A program made the translations under genes and the position numbers. A stretch of DNA of 64,000 nt from Akkermansiaceae bacterium (GTDB lineage Bacteria; Verrucomicrobiota; Verrucomicrobiia; Verrucomicrobiales; Akkermansiaceae), in contig JACKQB010000001.1 of assembly GCA_024233115.1 (NCBI GenBank), positions 372,001 through 436,000 on the forward strand. The letters are read 5' to 3'. Every line of letters begins with the position of its first letter. The first letter of the stretch is position 1. This document shows positions 36,037-44,181 of this stretch, in pieces. The notes below the pieces were generated by a model. It had not been told where the DNA came from, searched no databases, and saw only the letters and a program-made list of their open reading frames with translations.

Positions 36037-36972
36037 CTACCCTGCGGGGAAAACTAGAAACGGCCTGAGCTTCTCCAACGTCTTTTTGCCAATGCCGGTC
36101 ACCTTGAGCAGGTCCTCTGCCTTCCGGTAGGGTCTTTTTTCGATGATGCGGTTCGCCATGGCTTCGCCGATGCCAGGTAAACTCATCAGCTCGTCCCGCG
36201 AGGCCTTGTTGATGTGGATTTTGTTCGCGGGCACCTTTTGTTTTTTATCGATACCGATCTCGTTCTCCCGGTCGTCATCGCGTTGCGCTTGACGCTGCCC
36301 GGGGAGGTTTTCCCAATCGGTATGCTCCCACACGCCGGCACCCTTCTTCGCCGCCTGCAGTTCCAGGTCGGCGAGCTGCGCCTTGTACTCCTTGGCGGTC
36401 CGGCCATCAAAGGTCTCGCGATACACGCCAAAGGCCCTGGCAAGCCCCTTCGACACCAGCAGGGACGCCAGATCCTTACCGTCGGCAGTAACCACAAAGG
36501 CATAATACCGCTTGAAATTGGGATCCCCCCGGCCGTCAGCAAACGCCGTCTGGACCGTGAACGGCTGCGCCAGCAAATCCGGAATCTCTTTCGCGGCGAT
36601 GTTCCCATACTTCAGCGCAAGGGCAATCGACGCCTGCGGACTGCCGCCCACCTCCGTGATGCCGAAATACCGCCGCTGTGCACGCACCCGCCTGCCGTCC
36701 GTGGCATCGTGGATCTTCGACTCAATACAGTCCGCCCCATAAAGCCGGACGTTGATTTCCCGCGCCTTGTGCCCGGGATTTTTCCCATCCCCCGCCTTCG
36801 CCGGAATCTGAATTTGGAAACTATCGCCATCCGCCCACGGGGCGGGAACAAGCGTGCAGTTCTCAATTTTTTTGAGGCCCGCTGTATGGGCCACGCCGGA
36901 AAGCAACACCCAGGCCACCACGGCAAACACACGAGCCCCGGACACGCAATCAACCCAACAAGCCCTTTTCAT
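36037..36972 (-). CDS. Secreted thermonuclease-like protein fused to helix-hairpin-helix
   Basis: This 311-aa protein has a signal peptide (residues 1 to about 30, ending GVAHTAG), an SNase-like nuclease domain and a C-terminal ComEA-type HhH module. The nuclease core shows WADGDSFQIQI (Asp of the SNase pocket), VRLYGADCIES, and GLARAFGVYRETFDGRTAKE. The HhH part reads KIHINKASRDELMSLPGIGE and NRIIEKRPYRKAEDLLKVTG. The fusion suggests an extracytoplasmic DNA-binding nuclease, for example in DNA uptake or nutrient use. Whether the SNase active-site residues are all present needs an alignment. It is the last core gene before the AT-rich island. Confidence 0.82.
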   Translation of the reverse strand: MKRACWVDCVSGARVFAVVAWVLLSGVAHTAGLKKIENCTLVPAPWADGDSFQIQIPAKAGDGKNPGHKAREINVRLYGADCIESKIHDATDGRRVRAQRRYFGITEVGGSPQASIALALKYGNIAAKEIPDLLAQPFTVQTAFADGRGDPNFKRYYAFVVTADGKDLASLLVSKGLARAFGVYRETFDGRTAKEYKAQLADLELQAAKKGAGVWEHTDWENLPGQRQAQRDDDRENEIGIDKKQKVPANKIHINKASRDELMSLPGIGEAMANRIIEKRPYRKAEDLLKVTGIGKKTLEKLRPFLVFPAG

Positions 36973-37118
36973 GGCCGGACACTATCGCCCATATTTCAAA
37001 ATGCAAGGAGATGCGGGATGGGCTGAGTGAGGTTCAATGGCTCCGTCGCTTGAGCATCAATTCAGTCAATGAAACTATGCCTGTCGCCTAGCCTCATATC
37101 AAAAATCACTCTGAAGAT

Positions 37119-37143
37119 ACTCATAGTCCGTGGACTGTTAAGT
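37119..37143 (+). promoter_or_regulatory. C-box operator of a controller protein
   Basis: The core palindrome AGTCCGTGGACT lies at 37125-37136. It is preceded by ACTCAT and followed by GTTAAGT, giving the ACTcATAGTCcgtgGACT pattern known from C-box operators of controller-regulated restriction-modification systems. It is 22 bp upstream of the controller gene start, so the controller probably regulates its own promoter and the downstream methyltransferase. Confidence 0.8.
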
Positions 37144-37165
37144 ATCATCCTGCCCATGGTCTGGC

Positions 37166-37405
37166 ATGAGCGAAAAAGACCCATGCCTTGTTAAACTAGG
37201 TCAAAATATAAGGATGATGCGTGAAGCTAGGCATCTATCACAAGAGGACCTAGCGCTTAGTGCTGAGCTGGATCGAACTTACGTCGGCGGAGTGGAGCGT
37301 GGCGAGAGAAACATCACCATCCTCTCAGCGCTGAAACTTTGCAAAGCGCTAGATTGTGATTTGGTCGACTTGGTCGATGGAATTTCCGCCATTGCTAACA
37401 AATAA
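37166..37405 (+). CDS. Controller (C) protein, XRE-type HTH
   Basis: This is a 79-aa single-domain helix-turn-helix protein with an XRE fold (GQNIRMMREARHLSQEDLAL then DRTYVGGVERGERNITIL). C proteins of restriction-modification systems are this size, bind C-boxes as dimers and time expression so that the methylase appears before the nuclease. A C-box lies directly upstream and a cytosine methyltransferase starts 13 bp downstream, which fits the role closely. In the classic arrangement C precedes the endonuclease gene; here it precedes the methyltransferase, and the putative effector genes converge from the other side. Codon use is clearly more AT-rich than in the flanking core genes. Confidence 0.88.
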   Translation: MSEKDPCLVKLGQNIRMMREARHLSQEDLALSAELDRTYVGGVERGERNITILSALKLCKALDCDLVDLVDGISAIANK

Positions 37406-37418
37406 ACTGTTTATTGTT

Positions 37419-39014
37419 ATGCAAAATAAACAGGGGCCGATCCCTATCATTGATTTATTTGCTGGACCTGGCGGGCTGGGAGAAGGTTTTTCCAGCGTTC
37501 TCGGAAAGAATAACGAACCCGTTTTCAAAATTAACCTTTCTATCGAAAAGGATCCAGTAGCACACAAAACACTGACGCTGCGTGCCTTTTACAGGCAGTT
37601 CCCTAAGGATAGAGCCCCTGTTGAATACTACGAGTATCTACGAGGCAACATAGAACGCGCTGAGTTGTTTGCGGCATTCCCAAAACAAGCCAAAGAGGCA
37701 CGCGAAGAGGCAAGATGCATGACTTTAGGTAAAGACGATGTTTCTTCCCGTGTCGGAGAAAAACTAAAGGGCCGTAAAGATTGGGTTTTAATCGGAGGAC
37801 CTCCCTGCCAAGCATATTCGCTTGTGGGTAGGTCCAGAATGTCCGGGGCAGGCGCAAGAAAAGAGGGCGAGTCAAAGGCGCGCTACAAGCAACGAGCAGC
37901 CGCGAAGCAGTCTCAGTTCCAAGAAGATCATAGACACCTATTATATCGGGAGTATTTGCGGATTATCGCCGACCATTCACCTGCGGTCTTCGTGATGGAG
38001 AATGTGAAAGGTATTCTTTCGGCTAAACTGAAGGGTGAGAAAATCTTCCCTCAAATAACGTCTGATCTCCAATTTCCAAATAAGGCACTTGGAAGAAAAG
38101 TTAAAAGCACGGGATACACAATTCATTCTTTTGTAGCTGAATCTGACGACTTAAACGGAGGGGCGCTCAATAATACCGACTATCTCATACGCTCAGAAAA
38201 ATATGGAATACCGCAAGCGAGGCACCGCGTAATCTTACTCGGGATTCGTAATGATCTTGGTGTCAGAGAAATTGGCAAGCTGCAGCCAAAGCCCCAAGTG
38301 TCTGTTGGAGAGGCGATTGGAGACCTTCCTCCATTAACGCCGGGGTTGACTCGGGAGAAGGGCCTAAAGCCTGTTGATGCGCTATTGAAATTATTGGAGG
38401 CGGATTGGTGGTTGGAATTTGAAAATAACGAAAGGACTTCGCAATTAGCCAAATTCATGCGGAAGCAACTGATCGGGTCTAAAGGCGTGCGACATAGAGA
38501 AAGTCGAGGTGGGCCATTTGTTGAATGGCATAAACATGCACTATTTGATTGGTACAAGGATAAGAAACTACAGGGAGTATGCAATCACGAAACTAGAGGC
38601 CATATCCGTGAGGATTTATGGAGGTATTTTTTCTGTGCGTGTTTTGCTAGAAAAGAGGGACGTGCTCCCCATTTACGGGATTTCCCCGAGGGGCTGTTAC
38701 CCAAACATATGAATGTAGAAGAAGCTGTAAATGGTTCAAAATTTGGGGATCGATTTCGTGTTCAGCTAGAAGATGAACCCTCAACAACAGTAGTCTCTCA
38801 TATATCAAAAGATGGGCATTATTATATTCACTACGACCCTAGGCAATACCGTAGTTTGACAGTGCGAGAAGCTGCTAGACTTCAAACGTTTCCAGACAAC
38901 TATTTTTTTGAAGGGCCAAGAACCCAACAGTATCATCAAGTGGGAAACGCTGTCCCTCCGCTATTGGCTGCAAAGATAGCTGAAACAGTACGGGGTCTTC
39001 TGGAGGGGGAATGA
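37419..39014 (+). CDS. DNA cytosine-5 methyltransferase
   Basis: This is a 531-aa C5 DNA methylase. Motif I is IDLFAGPGGLGEGF (residues 11-24). The catalytic loop is GGPPCQAYSLVGR with Cys130. Further motifs are MENVKG, PQARHRVILLG, and the C-terminal QVGNAVPPLLAA (motif X). A target-recognition region of about 150 residues lies between motifs VIII and IX (roughly 290-440). The target sequence cannot be read from the protein. The start at 37419 is chosen because an earlier frame start would overlap the controller gene. It is expected to protect host DNA from the neighbouring effector. It ends 11 bp from the convergent 249-aa protein gene. Confidence 0.93.
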   Translation: MQNKQGPIPIIDLFAGPGGLGEGFSSVLGKNNEPVFKINLSIEKDPVAHKTLTLRAFYRQFPKDRAPVEYYEYLRGNIERAELFAAFPKQAKEAREEARCMTLGKDDVSSRVGEKLKGRKDWVLIGGPPCQAYSLVGRSRMSGAGARKEGESKARYKQRAAAKQSQFQEDHRHLLYREYLRIIADHSPAVFVMENVKGILSAKLKGEKIFPQITSDLQFPNKALGRKVKSTGYTIHSFVAESDDLNGGALNNTDYLIRSEKYGIPQARHRVILLGIRNDLGVREIGKLQPKPQVSVGEAIGDLPPLTPGLTREKGLKPVDALLKLLEADWWLEFENNERTSQLAKFMRKQLIGSKGVRHRESRGGPFVEWHKHALFDWYKDKKLQGVCNHETRGHIREDLWRYFFCACFARKEGRAPHLRDFPEGLLPKHMNVEEAVNGSKFGDRFRVQLEDEPSTTVVSHISKDGHYYIHYDPRQYRSLTVREAARLQTFPDNYFFEGPRTQQYHQVGNAVPPLLAAKIAETVRGLLEGE

Positions 39015-39025
39015 AATCGAAGAGG

Positions 39026-39775
39026 CTATGACTCAAGCCATCGTCCAAACTCATCTGGCAAAAACGAAAAGAAAGCATCAGGTTGAGCTTCGTAGATGTC
39101 ATACACACGAGCTAACTGATTAGTGACTTGGCCGAATCTTCTAAGGGTTCCTGGTTTGCCGATTGTTTTTTTCTTTGAACCTTTTCGCGAAAAAGTTTCT
39201 GTGGTCGTAATCCCTGTTAGAAGAGATTTATCGGTTTTTGATAAATATAGAGTTTTCAAAATTGCGAGTAGGTTTGGATTCCCTGCAATCTGTTGACGGC
39301 TTCCGAAGTTAGATTCGTATTCACCCATCACGTGCGGAGGCACATCAAAAAAAGGCTCCACATTTTTCCTTCCTGCTAGCACCAACGTTATGGGGCCAAG
39401 AATCCTGTGGCGATACCGCCTTTGCGAGTTCGGGTTATAGCAATAGAATTCTTGGCCCGATAGCTCCTTGGGAGCTGGCGGGCAGATTAAATTGAAGTAT
39501 AGAAGTGCCAAAGTATCATACACAAGGGGGAAATTTGTTTTTTCAAATTCGCCACTCTCTAACTCCTGTATTAAGGGTATCAGTTCATCAGCGAAGGTGA
39601 ATTTATTTATATAATCATGATAGACGGGTAGTTCAAATTTTATTGGATGGTAAAATGACATGTCCGTATCATAGAGCAATTTAAGCGGAGGTTCTGTGCG
39701 TGTGCGATGCCCATTTTTTACCTCAATTACCCAATTGCGGTACGCTTTTTGCCCTTCATTGTTTAGGAATCTCAT
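39026..39775 (-). CDS. Unknown protein, last gene of the GHKL ATPase operon
   Basis: This 249-aa protein has no recognised domain. It has no signal peptide or membrane helix, so it is cytoplasmic. The sequence is rich in aromatic and basic residues (YCYNPNSQRRYRHRILGPIT, then KGSKKKTIGKPGTLRRFGQV), which fits nucleic-acid contact. It overlaps the stop of the preceding gene by 4 bp and must be translated as part of the same operon. An IEVK motif near residue 18 looks superficially like a PD-(D/E)xK nuclease but is too close to the N-terminus. Context suggests an effector or regulator in a defence system. Confidence 0.7.
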   Translation of the reverse strand: MRFLNNEGQKAYRNWVIEVKNGHRTRTEPPLKLLYDTDMSFYHPIKFELPVYHDYINKFTFADELIPLIQELESGEFEKTNFPLVYDTLALLYFNLICPPAPKELSGQEFYCYNPNSQRRYRHRILGPITLVLAGRKNVEPFFDVPPHVMGEYESNFGSRQQIAGNPNLLAILKTLYLSKTDKSLLTGITTTETFSRKGSKKKTIGKPGTLRRFGQVTNQLARVYDIYEAQPDAFFSFLPDEFGRWLES

Positions 39776-40539
39776 GGCGTGTTAGATTTGAATAATTTAT
39801 AATTTTGTACTATGTCAAAATGACTGCAAAAATTTTGGATAGTTGTTTCAGCCCACTCCTCAATTTCTCTATCTGATTCATCTGAGTCTGGATCGTGAAC
39901 CGGAGGTGCGCAGGGGGCGAATTGTTTGCTGAACTTTGCCCAAGAATCGTCATCTTCTGCAAGGGCTTCATTCTTAGCCAATATAATGAGTATTTCCTCA
40001 AGCACTGCAGGGAATACAAGACCTGCAAAATCTGGATCAGCACGTACAATTGCGTTTATATCCTTTGTTTCACTAACTCTACTATTTACGAGCAGTCGAG
40101 GACTCAAGTCGTTCCACTCAAGTTTCCAAAGTCTGTGACCAAGATCCATAGCTCTGACAGGTAATATACCTTTTCTTCTGTTACCTGAGCCATCATAAGA
40201 AATAGGGGAGATTGAATCCTTCCATGCAATTAATGGTTTTTCGGGTTTGGATTCGTCTACAATTTTGAGCCGGAACTTCACCTCTTCAGATGTATCAAAA
40301 AGTGTGATGGGTATGCGTTTTTCGGTATCGGGCGAGCCCCATGTACCTAGAGAGAATCTTTCAGTATTTGAATTTACATACGCCTCGACTTTTACTGATG
40401 AGTCGTTTGGAAAATTATAATTTTCGTGTGTATGAAAACTAAGCATGAATTCATACGCACTTCCAACCTCGAACCTTGAGATCGTAAAATCCTTATTATT
40501 CAGGCGTTTTCTGCCTGTATAGTTGTATGACCTCTTCAT
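39772..40539 (-). CDS. Unknown protein, third gene of the GHKL ATPase operon
   Basis: This 255-aa protein is not assignable to a family. The N-terminal half is beta-rich (SVKVEAYVNSNTERFSLGTW, VKFRLKIVDESKPEKPLIAW). The C-terminal half is helical and acidic (LVFPAVLEEILIILAKNEAL, ESDREIEEWAETTIQNFC). A strong Shine-Dalgarno (GGAGGTG) lies just before its ATG inside the end of the ATPase gene. Start and stop overlap the neighbours by 4 bp (ATGA) at both ends, so the three products are made in a fixed ratio and probably act together. I cannot name the activity. Confidence 0.75.
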   Translation of the reverse strand: MKRSYNYTGRKRLNNKDFTISRFEVGSAYEFMLSFHTHENYNFPNDSSVKVEAYVNSNTERFSLGTWGSPDTEKRIPITLFDTSEEVKFRLKIVDESKPEKPLIAWKDSISPISYDGSGNRRKGILPVRAMDLGHRLWKLEWNDLSPRLLVNSRVSETKDINAIVRADPDFAGLVFPAVLEEILIILAKNEALAEDDDSWAKFSKQFAPCAPPVHDPDSDESDREIEEWAETTIQNFCSHFDIVQNYKLFKSNTP

Positions 40540-42476
40540 AACACCTCCCTGTTCTTGCGGGGTATTGCTCTAAAGTAGATATCTCTGCTGCCTTGAAATC
40601 CGGTGACAGAAAAAGTAAAATCAGAGTCAACGATTTCTAAGATGATTTCGTTGAAATTTGCCTCGAGTATATTGCACCCCCCACATAAAATGTTTAAATT
40701 ATCACCAGAAAAATCAAAGTCTGCTGGGTGGTAGCTGTTTAGCGGGTTTCCATACTCAGTGTCGAAAGCTGCTGCTATAAAAATTTCATCAGGAGTGTCG
40801 GTCGCGTCTGGATCTGGAGATATCTTAAATCCCCGGGCTTTGATTAAGGGAGATGTGGCTATGTATTTTGGACGAGGTACAATATCCTTAGTGCCTGTGG
40901 GCTTCTTTTTACCTCGTTTATTTGTAGGTTTCTTTTTGTTCCCTTCTTCAAGCTCATCTATGCCGAATATATCTTCAAGAAGAGATGTGAGATCTTCGTT
41001 CTCTATTTGACCTAGAGCATTGGCAATTCTGGATGCAGAAAATTTTACATATTTTAAAATAGCCGCACCTGGCTTATACTTTCCCTTGAAATGTTCCGTA
41101 GATTCTAACCACTTGGTATGAGCTGGGTTTTCCGAGTCACCTAGAAATTCAGATAATACCGGGTCCTCAGCAAGTACCAGTGATCTAATGCCTTTTGTTT
41201 TCATGCATTTCTCACCAATAATTGTTAGGCCATCACGGATATACATCTCATCACAGATTCTGACATCTTCACTTTGTTGTAGGTAAACTAAAAATGAAGC
41301 GTCTTTCTTTTGGCCGCTTGCTTTAAAGCCTATTTCAATGGGACACTCAAAGGCTATCAACTCATTATCGGCATATTTTCTTTTTGCTATTTCGAAGCTT
41401 TCAGTATCTGGAAAGATAGATTTTATGTCAGGGTTGCTGTAAGAACTTGGTGTTGTCAGGCAATAGTAAAGATCGGGCGTTTGTTTTGGGGACAGGTCAT
41501 CTGCTTTTTTGCAAAATAACAACCTATCCCGTAGCTGAATTTTGTCTTCGTCACTAAAATGAGGCCAAGTCTGAATCTCATCCATGATTGTGTCTTTATC
41601 CAGTAAGGTTGTTCTTCCTTCTCCATTATCAATTACGCACTCTAACGTACCTCGGAGAAATTCCCAAAAAAATTGATGAATTAAAGCGTTATAAATGGAT
41701 TCATAGTTGATGCCCTTCTTGGGGTGTGGTATCACAATTGACAACCCCGGCTCATCTGGATTTCGATCTAAGCGGAAATCTTTTCTAAATTCTGCCAGTT
41801 CGTCGGCTTCTGTGCATGGCGAGGCCCAGTATGGATTAGTACCTTCATTTAGGAATTCGCCTCCATAGCCTTCGGAGACATATTCATTAGCCTCTCCTGG
41901 GATTTTATGAATAGACAGCACGGATCTGCCCATCAAGGTGTTGTTCATACCATTTTCTTCTACACTGTAGCTGAAGAACGAACGTAGTTTTGAAGAAGCT
42001 GGATAAACGATCTTTCCAAGCCCCCATTTGCCTCTAGTTCCTTTTTTTCTGCTACGTCCGACATTCCGGAGGAACCAAAAAAAATGTTGTGGTTCTTCAT
42101 TAGGCTCAGGATCAAGTTTTTGCTCAGTGTTGCCGACTAATCCAGTGGTTTTAAAGCATTCAATCGCACAGTATGGGAGGGGGGCATCTGAATTAAATTC
42201 GAAAGTTCCTATCTTCTCTTGAACTAGTGGGGCATTCACATGGGGAGCTAACCCATCAAACCATTTGGATGCTTTATCTGCTGGAAGCGGGGATTTAGGA
42301 ATGAAATACCTTATTAGTATTGGCTCCGTGGTAGATGATGATTTTGCATCCAATCGGTTTTGAATATCTTCCCGGATCAGGGCACTGGTCGCATCGTCTA
42401 AAGCTTCATCGTCAAAATAGCTCAGATGAGAAGGGTCGTCTTTGGTATTATTGGGAGGTTCAAATTGCCATTTCAT
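40536..42476 (-). CDS. GHKL-type ATPase, MORC/MutL-like, in restriction-linked operon
   Basis: This 646-aa protein has the Bergerat-fold ATP-binding pattern. The N-box is IREDIQNRLDA (Glu36, Asn40, Asp43), the next motif is ECFKTTGLVG (106-115), and the lid motif is GKWGLGK (149-155) followed by IVYPASSKL. GHKL ATPases of this kind, related to MutL and eukaryotic MORC, are known from restriction-modification neighbourhoods. They are thought to use ATP-gated clamping on DNA there. The rest of the protein has no recognised domain, though a lysine-rich stretch (KKKPTNKRGKKKPTGTKD) could contact DNA. The gene starts 4 bp after a 75-aa protein gene and is coupled to the next gene by ATGA. Confidence 0.85.
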   Translation of the reverse strand: MKWQFEPPNNTKDDPSHLSYFDDEALDDATSALIREDIQNRLDAKSSSTTEPILIRYFIPKSPLPADKASKWFDGLAPHVNAPLVQEKIGTFEFNSDAPLPYCAIECFKTTGLVGNTEQKLDPEPNEEPQHFFWFLRNVGRSRKKGTRGKWGLGKIVYPASSKLRSFFSYSVEENGMNNTLMGRSVLSIHKIPGEANEYVSEGYGGEFLNEGTNPYWASPCTEADELAEFRKDFRLDRNPDEPGLSIVIPHPKKGINYESIYNALIHQFFWEFLRGTLECVIDNGEGRTTLLDKDTIMDEIQTWPHFSDEDKIQLRDRLLFCKKADDLSPKQTPDLYYCLTTPSSYSNPDIKSIFPDTESFEIAKRKYADNELIAFECPIEIGFKASGQKKDASFLVYLQQSEDVRICDEMYIRDGLTIIGEKCMKTKGIRSLVLAEDPVLSEFLGDSENPAHTKWLESTEHFKGKYKPGAAILKYVKFSASRIANALGQIENEDLTSLLEDIFGIDELEEGNKKKPTNKRGKKKPTGTKDIVPRPKYIATSPLIKARGFKISPDPDATDTPDEIFIAAAFDTEYGNPLNSYHPADFDFSGDNLNILCGGCNILEANFNEIILEIVDSDFTFSVTGFQGSRDIYFRAIPRKNREVL

Positions 42477-42480
42477 TTTC

Positions 42481-42708
42481 CTAAAGTTTAAATTTAAATT
42501 CGGATCCTCCGTTAGATTGTGAAAACCGCTCCTTCATACCCTTTAGTTCTTTCTGGAGAGCATTGTAAATCTTGTCAACATCCTTCTCTGTAAATGAGTA
42601 ATTACCTCGGTTAGAAAGGTTTCCTATCAGTTTGATTTGCTTAATGGCATTGTTAGTTCTGGCCTCGGCCAGCTTAATAAATTTGTCTCTGCGTTCGTCG
42701 GTACTCAT
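42481..42708 (-). CDS. 75-aa protein, first gene of the GHKL ATPase operon
   Basis: This is a small, charged, helical protein (MSTDERRDKFIKLAEARTNN, AIKQIKLIGNLSNRGNYSFT, then EKDVDKIYNALQKELKGMKE). I recognise the pattern of a short conserved family often encoded beside restriction-like or phage-related genes but cannot name a function. Its stop codon overlaps the ribosome-binding site of the ATPase gene (TTTAGGAAAATG), so translation of the ATPase depends on it. It may be an adaptor or regulator. No C-box precedes it. Confidence 0.7.
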   Translation of the reverse strand: MSTDERRDKFIKLAEARTNNAIKQIKLIGNLSNRGNYSFTEKDVDKIYNALQKELKGMKERFSQSNGGSEFKFKL

Positions 42709-43508
42709 GGTCAGGATGCCTTTCTATGTTGTGGGATGTTAGCCTCTGAGGGTGTATTCCTTTGGATCTCTTTATTACTGCGCATTGCTTCCCACATTTG
42801 CTTAATGTTCAGCTCCGGAATGGACGAAATTTTTATTTCAGGTCGCGGGTAGGACTCTATTTTCCTCAGTTACACGTGCTGATATTGACATATTACAGAA
42901 CAAAAGCAATAATTATTTGCATATATAAGCCCTATATTATCAATATTTAGGTTTTCAAATTCACAACTGGCTCATTATTGGTATGTTGTGTAACAACGGA
43001 TAAATCAAGATGTCACTTATTTATGGTCATATTTCTACCACATCTACTTTCTGATGGCTACATCAGCGTATTTTTATTTAAACACAGATGGCCACAGATC
43101 CCCACAGATGAGCACAGATCCTGGAGATCCGCCCGCGCAGATGGAAAGAGATTCTATTTTGCGGGCAAAGTCGATGTCAGGTTATAGCTGTGAGGGGTGG
43201 ATGAATAGCCAGGATTTGATCTGTGTTTATTTGTGGCGATCAGTGTCATCCGTGTTGAAGATTAGTTTTTTAACACAGGTGGCACAGATGAGCACAGATC
43301 CAGGGTATCTGTCGATGACCCCGATGTGTCGGGGCTCGCGCAGATGAATTGGAACCCTCCCCCCTTGCGCGTCGATCAAGACCTTCGTAGCTTCAGCGCA
43401 GTAGGCCTGTCATTCGCGGTCAAAAAATGTAATGCTGCTGGCAACAGCTCCATTCTGTTCGCTAATAAAATATTCGCCATCGCATTCATTAGGGAATATA
43501 ATGCACAC
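42709..43508. other. AT-rich intergenic region with short dispersed repeats
   Basis: I see no convincing gene here. The first 250 bp are AT-rich and probably contain the promoter of the minus-strand four-gene operon. From about 43080 to 43310 the ACACAGATG/GCACAGATCC words recur several times (43081-43125, 43272-43300) and in reverse complement near 43218-43260. A 50-bp repeat copy starts at 43317. Such CACAGAT strings also occur at 13083. Confidence 0.5.
43317..43366 (+). repeat. 50-bp direct repeat, left copy
   Basis: It matches 44182-44231 at 49 of 50 positions. It begins GACCCCGATGTGTCGGGG, which contains the hairpin CCCCGA-TGTG-TCGGGG. It lies upstream of the DUF433/DUF5615 gene pair. 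Confidence 0.9.
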
Positions 43509-43733
43509 ATGAGCCAGAAAAACTCGCGTATTACAACGAATCTCAAACAGTGCGGAGGGCGTCCTTGCATTCGAGGAATGAGGATTCGAGTTACCGACAT
43601 ACTGGATTTATTAGCCTCTGGATTGAGTTTTGATCAGATTTTAGATGAGATGCCTGATCTTGAGCGCGAGGATATCGTTGCCTCCATCAGCTATGCCTCG
43701 GAAAGTATTGACCATCCAGTGATTGCGGCATGA
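43509..43733 (+). CDS. DUF433 family antitoxin
   Basis: This is a 74-aa DUF433 protein of the VapB-like antitoxin type. Family features are RITTNLKQCGGRPCIRGMRI and RVTDILDLLASGLSFDQILD, with DLEREDIVASISYASE in the helical end. DUF433 proteins contain a winged helix-type fold and usually regulate their own operon. The start at 43509 (MSQKNSRITT) is preferred over upstream in-frame ATGs because the extra residues are not family-like. It overlaps the following toxin gene by 4 bp (ATGA). The pair lies between two near-identical 50-bp repeats. Confidence 0.88.
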   Translation: MSQKNSRITTNLKQCGGRPCIRGMRIRVTDILDLLASGLSFDQILDEMPDLEREDIVASISYASESIDHPVIAA

Positions 43734-44059
43734 TTTGGGTAGATGCTCACTTGTCACCTAGAATCGCCGGGTGGGCACAAGATGAACTTGGCTACGAGGT
43801 ATCGGCTCTCCGAGACCTCGGATTAAGAGATGCTGCTGATGATGAAATTTTTACCAAAGGGAGGGAATCAGGAGCCATGATATTGACTAAGGACAAGGAT
43901 TTTGCAGAGATGGTTGTTCGTCTGGGGTCACCCCCCAAAGTTATTTGGTTACGGTGTGGAAATACATCCGAATCAAGTCTTAAGGATTTGCTCTCCAAGC
44001 ATTTATCGGAGGCAATTGAGCTATTAGACGCCGGTGAAGATTTAGTCGAGATCCGATAA
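43730..44059 (+). CDS. DUF5615 (Mut7-C/PIN-like) toxin
   Basis: This is a 109-aa PIN-like nuclease-family protein. Acidic residues expected for metal binding are visible as WVDAHLSP (Asp5), ADDEIF and LTKDKDFAEM. DUF5615 proteins are commonly encoded directly downstream of DUF433 partners and are presumed ribonuclease toxins. Overlap with the antitoxin by ATGA couples the two. It could also be a solitary defence component of the island. Confidence 0.88.
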   Translation: MIWVDAHLSPRIAGWAQDELGYEVSALRDLGLRDAADDEIFTKGRESGAMILTKDKDFAEMVVRLGSPPKVIWLRCGNTSESSLKDLLSKHLSEAIELLDAGEDLVEIR

Positions 44060-44181
44060 CCCAAGCGAACAATGCAAGTGAAGCGTGTTCAGAGGTAATT
44101 ATTAGTGCCGATGGGGCGGCTGGAAGGTGTAATGTTTCAATAGCCCAAACATTCTGGATTCAAATCCAGCCATCCGATGAA

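Noticed and set aside
39026..39775. IEVK near the N-terminus of the 249-aa protein as a PD-(D/E)xK nuclease motif
   Set aside because: It lies at residues 17-20, leaving no room for the preceding Asp-bearing strand of that fold, so the match is probably coincidental.
42709..43508. Small open frames between the island operon and the toxin-antitoxin pair
   Set aside because: They lack ribosome-binding sites and family-like sequence, and they run through repetitive CACAGAT strings.
44110..44178. Possible tRNA-like fragment with a T-arm-like TTCAAAT and acceptor-like end
   Set aside because: The stems do not pair correctly around the T-loop and the anticodon-like loop has nine bases. It is better described as two small hairpins (AATGTTT/AAACATT and CTGGATT/AATCCAG).
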